From Chloroflexi bacterium RBG_19FT_COMBO_55_16 (lineage in GTDB: Bacteria; Chloroflexota; Anaerolineae; Anaerolineales; UBA4823): a DNA stretch of 11,478 nucleotides. Location: the NCBI GenBank assembly GCA_001795335.1, contig MGOK01000110.1, positions 12,541 through 24,018 of the forward strand, read 5' to 3'. Positions 1 through 6,861 of the stretch are shown piece after piece (within the stretch, counting starts at the first letter, position 1; every line of letters begins with the position of its first letter). A program made the position numbers and the translations under genes. Under the pieces are notes generated by a model. The model did no database searches and was not told the DNA's origin. It worked only from the letters and a program-made list of their open reading frames with translations.

Positions 1-143
1 ACCAGCACGCGGTGATCCAAATAATAGCGGGAGAGCGGCTGCCCGATATAGTGGGCGGCGAAGGTCATGAAGATGTCGAAATTGGGTACCTGGTCGACCG
101 GTTCGCGGCGCAGACGACGGGTATATCGTTCATAGGAGTTCAT
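1..143 (-). CDS. Uroporphyrinogen decarboxylase-like (MtaA/CmuA-type) protein, N-terminal part
   Basis: This is the first 47 codons of a gene that runs off the left edge; it was translated by hand from the ATG at 143-141. The start reads MNSYERYTRRLRREPVDQVPNF, the usual opening of URO-D superfamily proteins (ER...LRGEP.D.VP), followed by FDIFMTFAAHYIG. Canonical heme-pathway HemE has an arginine motif (RQAGRY) soon after this point; it is absent here. The protein is therefore more likely a MtaA/CmuA-like cobamide or methyl-transfer relative, or an uncharacterised URO-D-like catabolic protein, than HemE. It lies 28 nt downstream of the DUF5615 toxin gene. The ribosome-binding site before the start is weak. 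Family assignment is fairly secure; the reaction is unknown because the catalytic region lies outside the window. Confidence 0.75.
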   Translation of the reverse strand, partial: MNSYERYTRRLRREPVDQVPNFDIFMTFAAHYIGQPLSRYYLDHRVL

Positions 144-171
144 AAAGCCTAAACGCTTATCTCGATAAAGG

Positions 172-528
172 TCAGGAACGCAATGGCAGATAAAGAATTT
201 GACCTTCCCACTCCCCCTCAAGGCTATATTCGTATAGCAACAGTATATCCTCAATTGCCTGACCAATTGGTACCCCACGACCAACCTCCAAGACTCCGGG
301 CATTGGCTGGCCTGATCGAACCCTTGCAAATGCATATTTCGTTATCGTGCTAGCATCATGAGTGATCAATAATCGTCCTTCCTGCGCTGCCCATGCTAAA
401 ACCGTCGGATCGTCTTTTCCTTGAAGACTATGGTCCTGAATGCGAACAATATCGATGTCAGGTTTTCGGCGTTGCAAGCCGCGCAGGATTTTTTGGTTGA
501 AATTTTCGTCGGCAGCCAGTTTAAGCAT
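172..528 (-). CDS. DUF5615 PIN-like toxin
   Basis: This 118-residue protein is a full-length member of the DUF5615 PIN-like family, the probable RNase toxin of a type II-like toxin-antitoxin pair. It begins MLKLAADENFN and continues with DDPTVLAWAAQEGR and LLITHD, the family hallmarks. Acidic residues D7, E8, D39/D40 and D58 are positioned like the metal-binding carboxylates of PIN domains. The family is known to pair with DUF433 proteins, and a DUF433 gene lies directly upstream. Its ATG (528-526) overlaps the DUF433 stop codon region by 8 nt, which indicates translational coupling. Nuclease activity is inferred from the fold family, not shown here. The frame is intact, with no sign of decay. 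Confidence 0.85.
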   Translation of the reverse strand: MLKLAADENFNQKILRGLQRRKPDIDIVRIQDHSLQGKDDPTVLAWAAQEGRLLITHDASTITKYAFARVRSGQPMPGVLEVGRGVPIGQAIEDILLLYEYSLEGEWEGQILYLPLRS

Positions 529-850
529 CTCTCTGCCGGGCTAACAAGCGTTCCCGCAAGCCGGATTGGGGGAAGTGGGTTTCATTTTCCTGACGGACTT
601 TATCCGCTTGTTTTTGCCGCTTTTGAAGATACTTATCAACTGACTCGCGATTCTTTAAGTAATAGCCGAGGATGGCATATACATCAGCCAATTCTAAGGA
701 TAGATACTGTTCTACAATTTCCTCTGCTGTATCCCCATCCAAAAAGGCGGATATCACTGTATCCAGGGTCACCCGAGTGCCTTTGATGCGCACAACACCA
801 TCTTTGTGCGTTTCGAGCGGAACCGGTTGCACGTCAATTACAAGGGTCAT
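521..850 (-). CDS. DUF433 antitoxin
   Basis: This is a DUF433-family protein of 109 residues from the ATG at 850-848 (MTLVIDVQPVPL). The core DUF433 segment follows: DGVVRIKGTRVTLDTVI, then DTAEEIVEQY and LADVYAILGYYL, a short helix-turn-helix-like fold. The lysine/glutamine-rich tail (roughly residues 70-109) is the probable toxin-binding region. A GTG codon at 859 would add three residues. The ATG is preferred because GAGGTGA lies about 5 nt before it, whereas the GTG overlaps that ribosome-binding site and lies only a few bases from the predicted transcription start. By family precedent it neutralises the DUF5615 toxin encoded just downstream and probably represses the pair's own promoter; both roles are inferred. 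Confidence 0.85.
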   Translation of the reverse strand: MTLVIDVQPVPLETHKDGVVRIKGTRVTLDTVISAFLDGDTAEEIVEQYLSLELADVYAILGYYLKNRESVDKYLQKRQKQADKVRQENETHFPQSGLRERLLARQRDA

Positions 851-869
851 CACCTTCACCTCAATTCGA

Positions 870-878
870 ATTATAGCA
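870..878 (-). promoter_or_regulatory. Extended -10 promoter of the toxin-antitoxin pair
   Basis: Read on the minus strand, these bases are TGCTATAAT, a perfect extended -10 element (TGnTATAAT). No good -35 box is visible at 17 nt (GGGTAA); a weak TTGGGT lies at 19 nt, inside the 3' end of the TauE gene. Extended -10 promoters tolerate a poor -35. The predicted start of transcription, near 863, gives a leader of about a dozen bases before the DUF433 ATG at 850. This would let the pair be expressed apart from the upstream metabolic operon. Confidence 0.65.
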
Positions 879-892
879 CGGGCACTCCCTGA

Positions 893-1636
893 TTACCCAA
901 AGATCAACAGTAAGGAGGTAATAGCAAGAAGAACAACTATGATCCACTCGAAGGTCTCTTTATTCACTTTGCCAGCCGCCCAACGCCCCACCCATACTCC
1001 CAGCGGGACTAATGGCAGCAGCCAGGCGATCTGCAACAACCGCTGAAAGTCGAACAGGCCTGCGTACCAATAGTAGGGGACTTTGATCCAGTTCAGAATC
1101 AAGAAAAAGATGGCCGAGGTGGCGATGAAGACACGTGGGGTGACGTCTTGCATCAGGAAGTATATGCTGACCGGCGGCCCTCCGGTGTGCGCAAGTGCGC
1201 TCGAGAAACCAGTGACCGTGCCTGCCAGCAGGCCGTGCCAGTCCCTGGCTTTGTAAGTCAGCGAACCGAGGATACGCTTCTCGAATATCCTGTAAACTGC
1301 GAACAAGAGCACTATTACCCCCAGGGCGATCTGCAAGGCGCGTGTCGGGGCGTTGGTGATGAAGAGCGTGCCGATGGTCACGCCCGCCACCGATCCGGGA
1401 ATGAGCAGCCAGACCAGGCGACCATTCCAGCGCCGCCAGTGCAGCGCCACAGCAAACACATCCGCCAGCATCAGGACGGGCAGTACCAACCCGATCACCT
1501 GGTTGGCGGGCATAACCAGAGCCATCATGGGGGTTGCTAACGCTCCGAGTGTGCCGCCCAGCCCGCCCTTCGCCAGGCCGATCATGAAGGCCACGATCCC
1601 CACCATGATGAAGAAGACGAGTGGGTCAACGGTCAT
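893..1636 (-). CDS. TauE/SafE family membrane exporter
   Basis: This 247-residue, strongly hydrophobic protein has about eight predicted membrane segments. Both TauE/SafE half-repeats can be recognised: GLAKGGLGG near residues 20-28, and AHTGGPPVSIYF near residues 149-160. Members export anions such as sulfite, sulfoacetate or other organosulfonates, and many are uncharacterised. The length is normal for the family. The start codon overlaps the AOR stop by 11 nt, so translation is coupled to the oxidoreductase; this suggests it exports the acid made by the pathway, or sulfite or a sulfonate if the substrate is a sulfo-sugar. The family is certain from the sequence; the substrate is a guess. 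It is the last gene of the metabolic block before the toxin-antitoxin pair. Confidence 0.88.
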   Translation of the reverse strand: MTVDPLVFFIMVGIVAFMIGLAKGGLGGTLGALATPMMALVMPANQVIGLVLPVLMLADVFAVALHWRRWNGRLVWLLIPGSVAGVTIGTLFITNAPTRALQIALGVIVLLFAVYRIFEKRILGSLTYKARDWHGLLAGTVTGFSSALAHTGGPPVSIYFLMQDVTPRVFIATSAIFFLILNWIKVPYYWYAGLFDFQRLLQIAWLLPLVPLGVWVGRWAAGKVNKETFEWIIVVLLAITSLLLIFG

Positions 1637-3434
1637 AAATATTTAGTTGGTGCAGGCGCTTGGGGGAGGGGATCCCATTCTCGTCCCAGCCCATGATGCG
1701 ATAGTATTCGTCGAGCATGGGGGTAAGTTCCACCACCTGCCCATCGGCTGGGCCGCCAGTCATGGGTATGGAAAGGTTGCGCGCTGGCAAGGTGTCCTGG
1801 GGACGGCTGAAACCTTCGCGGACATTGAAGAGACGCGCCAGGGTCGAGACACGCTCACCAAGCAATTCCAAGTCCGCTACCGTGGGATAATCAAAACCTG
1901 TCGCGGCGGTGATCAGCTGCCAGAGCTCCTTGAGATTCATTCCATAAGACGGGAAATAACACAGGCAAGCGCTGTTCCACACGGCTCGATCTGCCTGGTG
2001 GTCGCGAAAGAGCTGCGCCTTGCCCTCGATCGCCAGGGGGTCAGCGGCCCCACTGAAAAGTTCACCGAGCGGCGCGCCGCGCAGGTGACAGGCACCGCGT
2101 TCGGAGACGGCATAGGCCAGGGCTGTGCCCTTGGCGGCGCTAGGGTGATAAGCGGGCATCTCCAGGCCCTTGACGTGCATGGCGAAAGGATCCGCCTGGG
2201 GGTACTGGCGGGCAATGGCGGCCACACCCTGCGCCAACCACTCGCCACAACCTTCTACCTTCGCCATCTTTTCGAGCAGCGCCAGGGCCGAGGCGCAGTC
2301 ACCGAAGCGGGGTTGGATGCCGTCCAGTTCGCCAGCAGTAATGACCCCGCGCTCGAACATCTCCATGACGAAGCCCAATACCCCGCCAGCGCTGATCGTA
2401 TCCAGGCCGTATTCATCGCAATACCAATTCAGGCGGATGATCGTCTCCCGGTCGCCGATGCCGCAGTTGGGACCCATGGCAAAGGTTGTCTCATACTCAG
2501 GGCCTTCGATGAAAACTCCATCCTCAAGCGGGTGGGTGTACTTGCCGCAGGCTATTGGACAGCCGAAGCAAGCATATTCCTTGACCCAATGGTGGGCGCG
2601 GAAAGCAGCGCCGGACACCTCGTCGGCGGCTTCAAACTGGCCGCGTTGGAAATTGCGGGTGGGCAACGCGCCCATCACATTGATGATCTCCAGGATGTTT
2701 ATCGTCCCCTCGCGGCCGAGCAGGGTGACTTCGCTTGACATGCGCACGGCGCGGAAGGCCAGCTGTAAGGCGCGCTGGTATTTCTCCTTATCATAGACCT
2801 GGACATAACCGTTACCGCGAGTCAGGATGGCTTTCAGATTCTTGGAGCCCATCACCGCGCCGCCGCCGCCGCGTGCCAGGGCGCGGGAATCGTTGAAGAT
2901 ACCCGCCAGATTGCGCTGCTTTTCGCCAGGCGGGCCGATGACGAGCGATTGCCAGTCATGCCCAAATTCTTCCCGCAAACGGTGGGCTGTGGCGGTGATG
3001 CTCAGCCCCAACAGGTGACCGGCTGGACGGATTTCAGCATAGTCGTCGTCGATTACCAGCATCACCGGCTGGTCAGAGGCGCCAGTCACCACCAGGGCGT
3101 CGTAGCCAGCATATTTGAGCATCTGGCCCCAATACCCGCCGCAATAGCTGTCACTGTAGGTGCCGGTAGCCGGACTGCGCGTAGTGCAGCCGAAGCGCCC
3201 CGCGGTGGGCGCGGTTGTACCCGTCAGGGGGCCGTTGTGGAAAATCAGGTGGTTTTCGGGCGAAAGGGGATCGACGCCGGACTTCTGTTCTGTATACAGC
3301 AAATGGGCGCCCAACCCTTTACCGCCCAGGATCATGGGCATCGCTTTGTCGGGCAGGGGTGTGGTATGGATTGCACCTCTACTCAAGTCTACGCGTAGAA
3401 TCTGATCACAATACGCTCTTTGTCGCAGGTCCAT
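1626..3434 (-). CDS. aor: Aldehyde:ferredoxin oxidoreductase (tungsten enzyme)
   Basis: This 602-residue protein is full length for the AOR family (the Pyrococcus furiosus enzyme has 605). AOR oxidises aldehydes to carboxylic acids at a tungsten-bis-pterin centre and passes the electrons to ferredoxin through one [4Fe-4S] cluster. Visible features are the N-terminal GGKGLG (37-42), the glycine-rich ARGGGGAVMGSKNLKAI (187-203), the cluster motif C289-x2-C292-x3-C296 with C492 as fourth ligand, E313, and H450 in CHLRGAP; these match the P. furiosus active-site Glu and His. The first pterin motif DxxGLD is intact at D340-D345. The second, normally DxxGLC, reads NSACLC at 487-492, so Asp is Asn and Gly is Cys. 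The start ATG shares one base with the aldolase-ferredoxin stop (TAATG). That gene very likely supplies the electron-transfer partner. Confidence 0.92.
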   Translation of the reverse strand: MDLRQRAYCDQILRVDLSRGAIHTTPLPDKAMPMILGGKGLGAHLLYTEQKSGVDPLSPENHLIFHNGPLTGTTAPTAGRFGCTTRSPATGTYSDSYCGGYWGQMLKYAGYDALVVTGASDQPVMLVIDDDYAEIRPAGHLLGLSITATAHRLREEFGHDWQSLVIGPPGEKQRNLAGIFNDSRALARGGGGAVMGSKNLKAILTRGNGYVQVYDKEKYQRALQLAFRAVRMSSEVTLLGREGTINILEIINVMGALPTRNFQRGQFEAADEVSGAAFRAHHWVKEYACFGCPIACGKYTHPLEDGVFIEGPEYETTFAMGPNCGIGDRETIIRLNWYCDEYGLDTISAGGVLGFVMEMFERGVITAGELDGIQPRFGDCASALALLEKMAKVEGCGEWLAQGVAAIARQYPQADPFAMHVKGLEMPAYHPSAAKGTALAYAVSERGACHLRGAPLGELFSGAADPLAIEGKAQLFRDHQADRAVWNSACLCYFPSYGMNLKELWQLITAATGFDYPTVADLELLGERVSTLARLFNVREGFSRPQDTLPARNLSIPMTGGPADGQVVELTPMLDEYYRIMGWDENGIPSPKRLHQLNIYDR

Positions 3435-4726
3435 TAAGCCAGCTCCTTCCGCTCGGCGACGAAGATGGCGTCAGTCGGGCAGATGATGGCGCACTCCGGC
3501 TCGCCACCACACATATCGCACACCACAGGATACCAGTCCAGGGTCTCGCCAGAAGCGATTTGGATACCCGCATCACTGTGGACGATCACCTCAGTCGGGC
3601 AGATCTCGACGCACTTGTCACAGGCAGTGCACTTGTCCACGAGTAACTCAACAGCTCCGTTCTCTGGATGCCAGCGCAGAGCTTCGGTCGGGCACACGTC
3701 CAGACATTTCTTGCACAGCGTGCAGAACATCACTTTATGCTGGCCGGTTTTCACCCCGGGATCGATGCGCAGGCGGGCCAGATGGTTGCCATAAGCTCCG
3801 CTGTCATGGCTGGCCACGCAGGCGGTGACACACAACATGCAGCCAGTACACTTGGCGGGATGCGCTTTCAGCTTCAGGTAGGTCCATTCTTCGGTGCGCA
3901 TGGCGCGTTCGACTGGCCACCCTTTGTGGGCGATGCCGCACAACTGCTCGACCAGGCGCTGTGGGTCAGGCGACTTGGTCACATTGCGGCCCATCAGGCA
4001 GCCGCTTGCGCCAGCCTCAAGCCCTTCAGCGAACAGCTCCAGGGCGTCGCGCTCGTTGTCGGAGCGCGCCCCGCCCAGGACCAGCACAGGCACTTGGGAG
4101 ACATCGACAAGATGGTGGAAGGTGTCCACATCGCCGGTATAAGGGATCTTAAGGGCGTCGGCGCCCATCTCGACTGCCATGCGCGCCCCCAACGTAAGGA
4201 TCTCAACGCTGTTGGCGCCGGTTACCTGGCCGCCGTAAGCCAGTGGTTCGATGATGCATGGCAGCCCGACCTGGTGACACTCGGAGACGAAGCGGGCGCA
4301 CACTTCAATCCCCGTTGCCTCGATCCGGTCGTTGTAGCCCAGGAACAAGTAGATGGTGATGGCCGAGGCGCCCAGATCCAAGGCTTGCCCGGCGGTGACG
4401 ACTTTCTGGTGCCACAATAATCGCTGCGGTACAGCGTTGGCGACGTTGGAGGTTCCCAGGCGGGGCATGTTCATCCAGTCGGCGCGCAAGATCAGCGCTG
4501 GCCCGTCGCGTCCCTGGAAGAAAGGGGCCAGGCGCATGGCCTGCCCGGGGCTGAGCAAGATGCCATCCACCCCACCCTGGATGACCGCCGTGGTGATTGG
4601 GCGCAGGTTGACCACGTTGGGGGTGACGTCGCTCATATAGCCGTGATCGGCGGCGACACACACGGCGCGTCCATCGCCGTGGCGGTTGAACAGGCGATCC
4701 AGCCTGGCCTGCAATCCGAGATACAT
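3434..4726 (-). CDS. DhnA/FbaB-type class I aldolase fused to a four-cluster ferredoxin domain
   Basis: This 430-residue fusion begins at the ATG at 4726-4724, which has GGAGGAG 7 nt upstream; a TTG two codons earlier is too close to that site. Residues 1 to about 280 are a DhnA/FbaB/LsrF-type TIM barrel with VAADHG (D27, H28), the Schiff-base lysine K193 in ADALKIPYTGD, the phosphate-loop-like LGGAR (about 217-221) and LMGRN (about 244-248). Residues 290-430 hold four [4Fe-4S] motifs: C293/296/299/303, C335/338/341/345, C366/369/372/376 and C403/406/412/416. This tail resembles the stand-alone AorB-type ferredoxin encoded beside many AOR genes. Known for the family: class I aldol or retro-aldol chemistry. 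Inferred: the barrel releases an aldehyde that the adjacent AOR oxidises, with electrons leaving through the tail. The substrate is unknown. The frame is continuous across the domain junction. Confidence 0.9.
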   Translation of the reverse strand: MYLGLQARLDRLFNRHGDGRAVCVAADHGYMSDVTPNVVNLRPITTAVIQGGVDGILLSPGQAMRLAPFFQGRDGPALILRADWMNMPRLGTSNVANAVPQRLLWHQKVVTAGQALDLGASAITIYLFLGYNDRIEATGIEVCARFVSECHQVGLPCIIEPLAYGGQVTGANSVEILTLGARMAVEMGADALKIPYTGDVDTFHHLVDVSQVPVLVLGGARSDNERDALELFAEGLEAGASGCLMGRNVTKSPDPQRLVEQLCGIAHKGWPVERAMRTEEWTYLKLKAHPAKCTGCMLCVTACVASHDSGAYGNHLARLRIDPGVKTGQHKVMFCTLCKKCLDVCPTEALRWHPENGAVELLVDKCTACDKCVEICPTEVIVHSDAGIQIASGETLDWYPVVCDMCGGEPECAIICPTDAIFVAERKELA

Positions 4727-4741
4727 TAGCAAACTCCTCCG

Positions 4742-5518
4742 CTATTCGACAGATATCAACTTATGAACCTTGGCGCGTAGCGTCTCCAGGACCCCAAGCG
4801 GATCGGGCCAGGAAAAGAGACGCCCGTCCAGCCACAGCCCCGCCGCGCCCAGGCTCAAGGCCTCGGCCAGCTCGGATTCGACTGCCTCAAGGGAAGTGGG
4901 CTTGATCCAGACCGGAATCCCGGTCGACATCTTGAGGATCATCTCAAGCGAAGCGCGACCTGGCCAGGGCACGGCCACGCCATCCGCGCCGCCTTCCAGG
5001 GCGTAGGAAACGCCCAGCTCAATAGCCTTGTCGCGCAGGACAACGCGCGGGCCGACCGGCTGCACATCGACCACTAGAGGCATACCCACCTGGCTTCCCT
5101 GCAAGGCGAGCTGCACCGTGGTGCGCAGGCAGCCGGCCTCGATCTGCTCCTCGTGCCCCAGCAAGAAGTAAAGCACCACAGCACTGGCGCCAAGATCGAG
5201 GGCATCCGAAGGGTTGAGTAGTGGGATGTGGCTGATGGTCTCGGGCGGGAGGACGAAATCCGGCCCGCGCAGGGCGTTGGTCCAATCGGCGCGCACCAGC
5301 AGGGCAGCGTCTGTGCGCGTGCGGCCGGTGAAATGACGAGCCTGGCCGGAACTGGCGACGATACCGTCTACCAGGTGGGAGATTGGCCTCATAGCCTCGG
5401 CGAAATGCTCGAGGCCAGGCAGCGGCCCAAGCACAAGTCCGGCGCTGGCGTCGACCACCAGACTGCGCCCGTCGGCGGGATTGATGAATTCACGTAAACG
5501 GTAAGATTTGCTGTCCAT
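4742..5518 (-). CDS. Degenerate DhnA-type aldolase paralogue, probably non-catalytic
   Basis: This 258-residue TIM-barrel protein is clearly homologous to the aldolase half of the next gene: both share LVRADWTN/ILRADWMN, ALDLGASA followed by a similar LGxxxxIEA stretch, and a GA.G...GR...PDP ending. The catalytic positions have changed. ADALKIPYTG in the neighbour aligns with ADGVAVPWPG here, so the Schiff-base lysine becomes A182. The AADHG motif becomes DASAG, and LGGAR is lost (WIKPTS occupies that place, with a lysine at 206). A simple reading is a pseudo-enzyme subunit that assembles with the active aldolase; a changed reaction using K206 is possible. The ATG has AGGAG 5 nt upstream, and the gene ends 15 nt before the fusion gene, so the two are almost certainly co-translated. 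There is no ferredoxin tail. Confidence 0.8.
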   Translation of the reverse strand: MDSKSYRLREFINPADGRSLVVDASAGLVLGPLPGLEHFAEAMRPISHLVDGIVASSGQARHFTGRTRTDAALLVRADWTNALRGPDFVLPPETISHIPLLNPSDALDLGASAVVLYFLLGHEEQIEAGCLRTTVQLALQGSQVGMPLVVDVQPVGPRVVLRDKAIELGVSYALEGGADGVAVPWPGRASLEMILKMSTGIPVWIKPTSLEAVESELAEALSLGAAGLWLDGRLFSWPDPLGVLETLRAKVHKLISVE

Positions 5519-5537
5519 GAAGTCTCCTGGTCAGATA

Positions 5538-5560
5538 CCCGAATGCTCCGAGCATTCGGG
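5538..5560 (-). other. Perfect hairpin between larA and the aldolase paralogue
   Basis: CCCGAATGC (5538-5546) pairs perfectly with GCATTCGGG (5552-5560) around a five-base loop. It lies in the 51-nt gap after the larA stop. On the coding strand it is followed by TATCTGACC rather than a T-run, so it is not a standard intrinsic terminator. It could act in mRNA processing, 3'-end protection or setting relative expression of the two halves of the operon. Confidence 0.6.
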
Positions 5561-5569
5561 AAGTTAAAC

Positions 5570-6841
5570 TCACTCCCTCAGATAAGGGATCAGCTGCGGC
5601 CCTTCGGGCATGACGCACAGGCGGGGTTGCGGCCTATATCTTTCCAGCAACCGCGCCAGCGTGGCTTCGATGTTGGAACAGGGAATGAACAGGGCGTGCT
5701 CAATCTGCTTATCGGTCAGGCCGTCGCTGTAGACATACACATCGGCGCGCTGCTGGATCTGAGCCTGGAGTTGCACCTGCCACTGGTCCTGGGCGGTGAA
5801 GCCGGGCTGAGCGATCATGTCAAGGAGGCCCTGTAAGGTCCTCGCTTCGGCCAAAAGGGCTGCATACAGCCCGTGATCGGGTAGGCCATCTTCGCAGGCG
5901 GTGGCGATGATGATCGAACCTCCCTCCCGGACGACCTGGTTGGCAGCGCTCATGCCTTTGACCGACTGGTACAGGTTCTGGTCGAGCGGGTAACCGCTGT
6001 TGGTGGTGATGACGATGTCATAAGGCTCGTCAACTCTCGCCATAGCATTGTCCTTAACAAAGGCACAGCCCAAGGCGTGGGCGGCTAGCATATCCCCTGC
6101 GAATATCCCTGTGATCTCTCGCCGCGTGTTGAGAGCCACATTCAAGAGGAAGGTCGGATTGGTGCGCAGGGCGACCTCGCGCATCTCCATCCAGATCGGG
6201 TTGCCCTCGGTCACCCCCCAGGTGGCCTTGGGGTGGGCGATCATTTGGAGGCCGTGGTTGGTGAAGACGCTCTCTGCCCCGGCCAGGGAGGGCAGGATGG
6301 CTTTTGGGCCACCACTGAAACCGGCAAAAAAATGCGGCTCAATGAAGCCAGTCAGAATGCGCACATCGGATTCCAGGTAGAAGCGATTGACACGCACCGG
6401 ATGACCCAGGGATGTGACTCCCAGCGAGACCAGGTCAGCGTCGGAGTTGCAGTCGTGCTGCAGGCAGCGGTATTTCTCTACTACATTGTCGCCAAGCATG
6501 GCGCGCAGCTCGGCCTCGGTCTGGCGGCGATGCGTACCCAGGCCGTTGAGCAAGGTGATGTCTTTCCGGACAACGCCCACCGACTCCAGCTCGTCCAGGA
6601 GCACGGGCAAGATGCGATCGTTGGGCGTAGCGCGGGTGATGTCTGTATGGACAACGACGACCCGCTCGCCGAACTGGACGAGATCAGCCAACGGTGGAGA
6701 CGAGATCGGTTGACGCAAGGCCTCCCGCAGCGCCCTGGTCTCATCCGGCAACCCTGGCGTGAAGTGCGTCTGCAACACCTCAGCGTTGTCTGGGACGGTG
6801 ATGATTAATCCTTGACGGCCATAAGCGAGCCTGACCTGCAC
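5570..6841 (-). CDS. larA: LarA-family nickel-pincer 2-hydroxyacid racemase/epimerase
   Basis: This 423-residue protein is a full-length LarA homologue. LarA enzymes invert the C2 centre of 2-hydroxyacids with a nickel-pincer nucleotide cofactor; characterised relatives act on lactate, malate, phenyllactate, 2-hydroxyglutarate and gluconate. The catalytic residues are present: DITR (67-70), GTHRRQ with H104, PHFFAGFSGGPK with H170 and the cofactor-bearing K180, and H196. Each of these four numbered residues sits four positions before its Lactiplantibacillus plantarum equivalent (H108, H174, K184, H200). YQSVK at 291-295 matches the later Gln/Lys region. The start is a GTG with GGAG about 6 nt upstream. 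The cofactor genes larB, larC and larE are not in the window. In a sugar cluster, epimerising a sugar acid or a short hydroxyacid is more likely than lactate itself; this is inference. Confidence 0.9.
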   Translation of the reverse strand: MQVRLAYGRQGLIITVPDNAEVLQTHFTPGLPDETRALREALRQPISSPPLADLVQFGERVVVVHTDITRATPNDRILPVLLDELESVGVVRKDITLLNGLGTHRRQTEAELRAMLGDNVVEKYRCLQHDCNSDADLVSLGVTSLGHPVRVNRFYLESDVRILTGFIEPHFFAGFSGGPKAILPSLAGAESVFTNHGLQMIAHPKATWGVTEGNPIWMEMREVALRTNPTFLLNVALNTRREITGIFAGDMLAAHALGCAFVKDNAMARVDEPYDIVITTNSGYPLDQNLYQSVKGMSAANQVVREGGSIIIATACEDGLPDHGLYAALLAEARTLQGLLDMIAQPGFTAQDQWQVQLQAQIQQRADVYVYSDGLTDKQIEHALFIPCSNIEATLARLLERYRPQPRLCVMPEGPQLIPYLRE

Positions 6842-6861
6842 GATTTACTCCATTAAGTGAA

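Noticed and set aside
1..143. Heme-pathway HemE identity for the left-edge gene
   Set aside because: The RQAGRY arginine motif expected in this part of HemE is missing.
851..859. GTG start for the DUF433 protein
   Set aside because: The GTG overlaps the ribosome-binding site of the ATG at 850 and lies only a few bases from the predicted transcription start.
1647..2738. A 363-codon open frame on the plus strand
   Set aside because: It lies wholly antisense to the well-supported AOR gene, its translation resembles no family, and the high GC of the AOR codons readily creates long open antisense frames.
3668..4420. A 250-codon plus-strand open frame
   Set aside because: Antisense shadow of the aldolase-ferredoxin gene, whose motifs are unmistakable; no recognisable domain in the plus-strand translation.
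4727..4732. TTG start for the aldolase-ferredoxin fusion
   Set aside because: It leaves only about 3 nt from the GGAGG site; the ATG at 4726 has normal spacing and fits the usual family start.
5538..5560. Reading this and the other intergenic stems as intrinsic terminators
   Set aside because: No T-run follows any of the stems on the coding strand, so they are listed as hairpins of unknown role.
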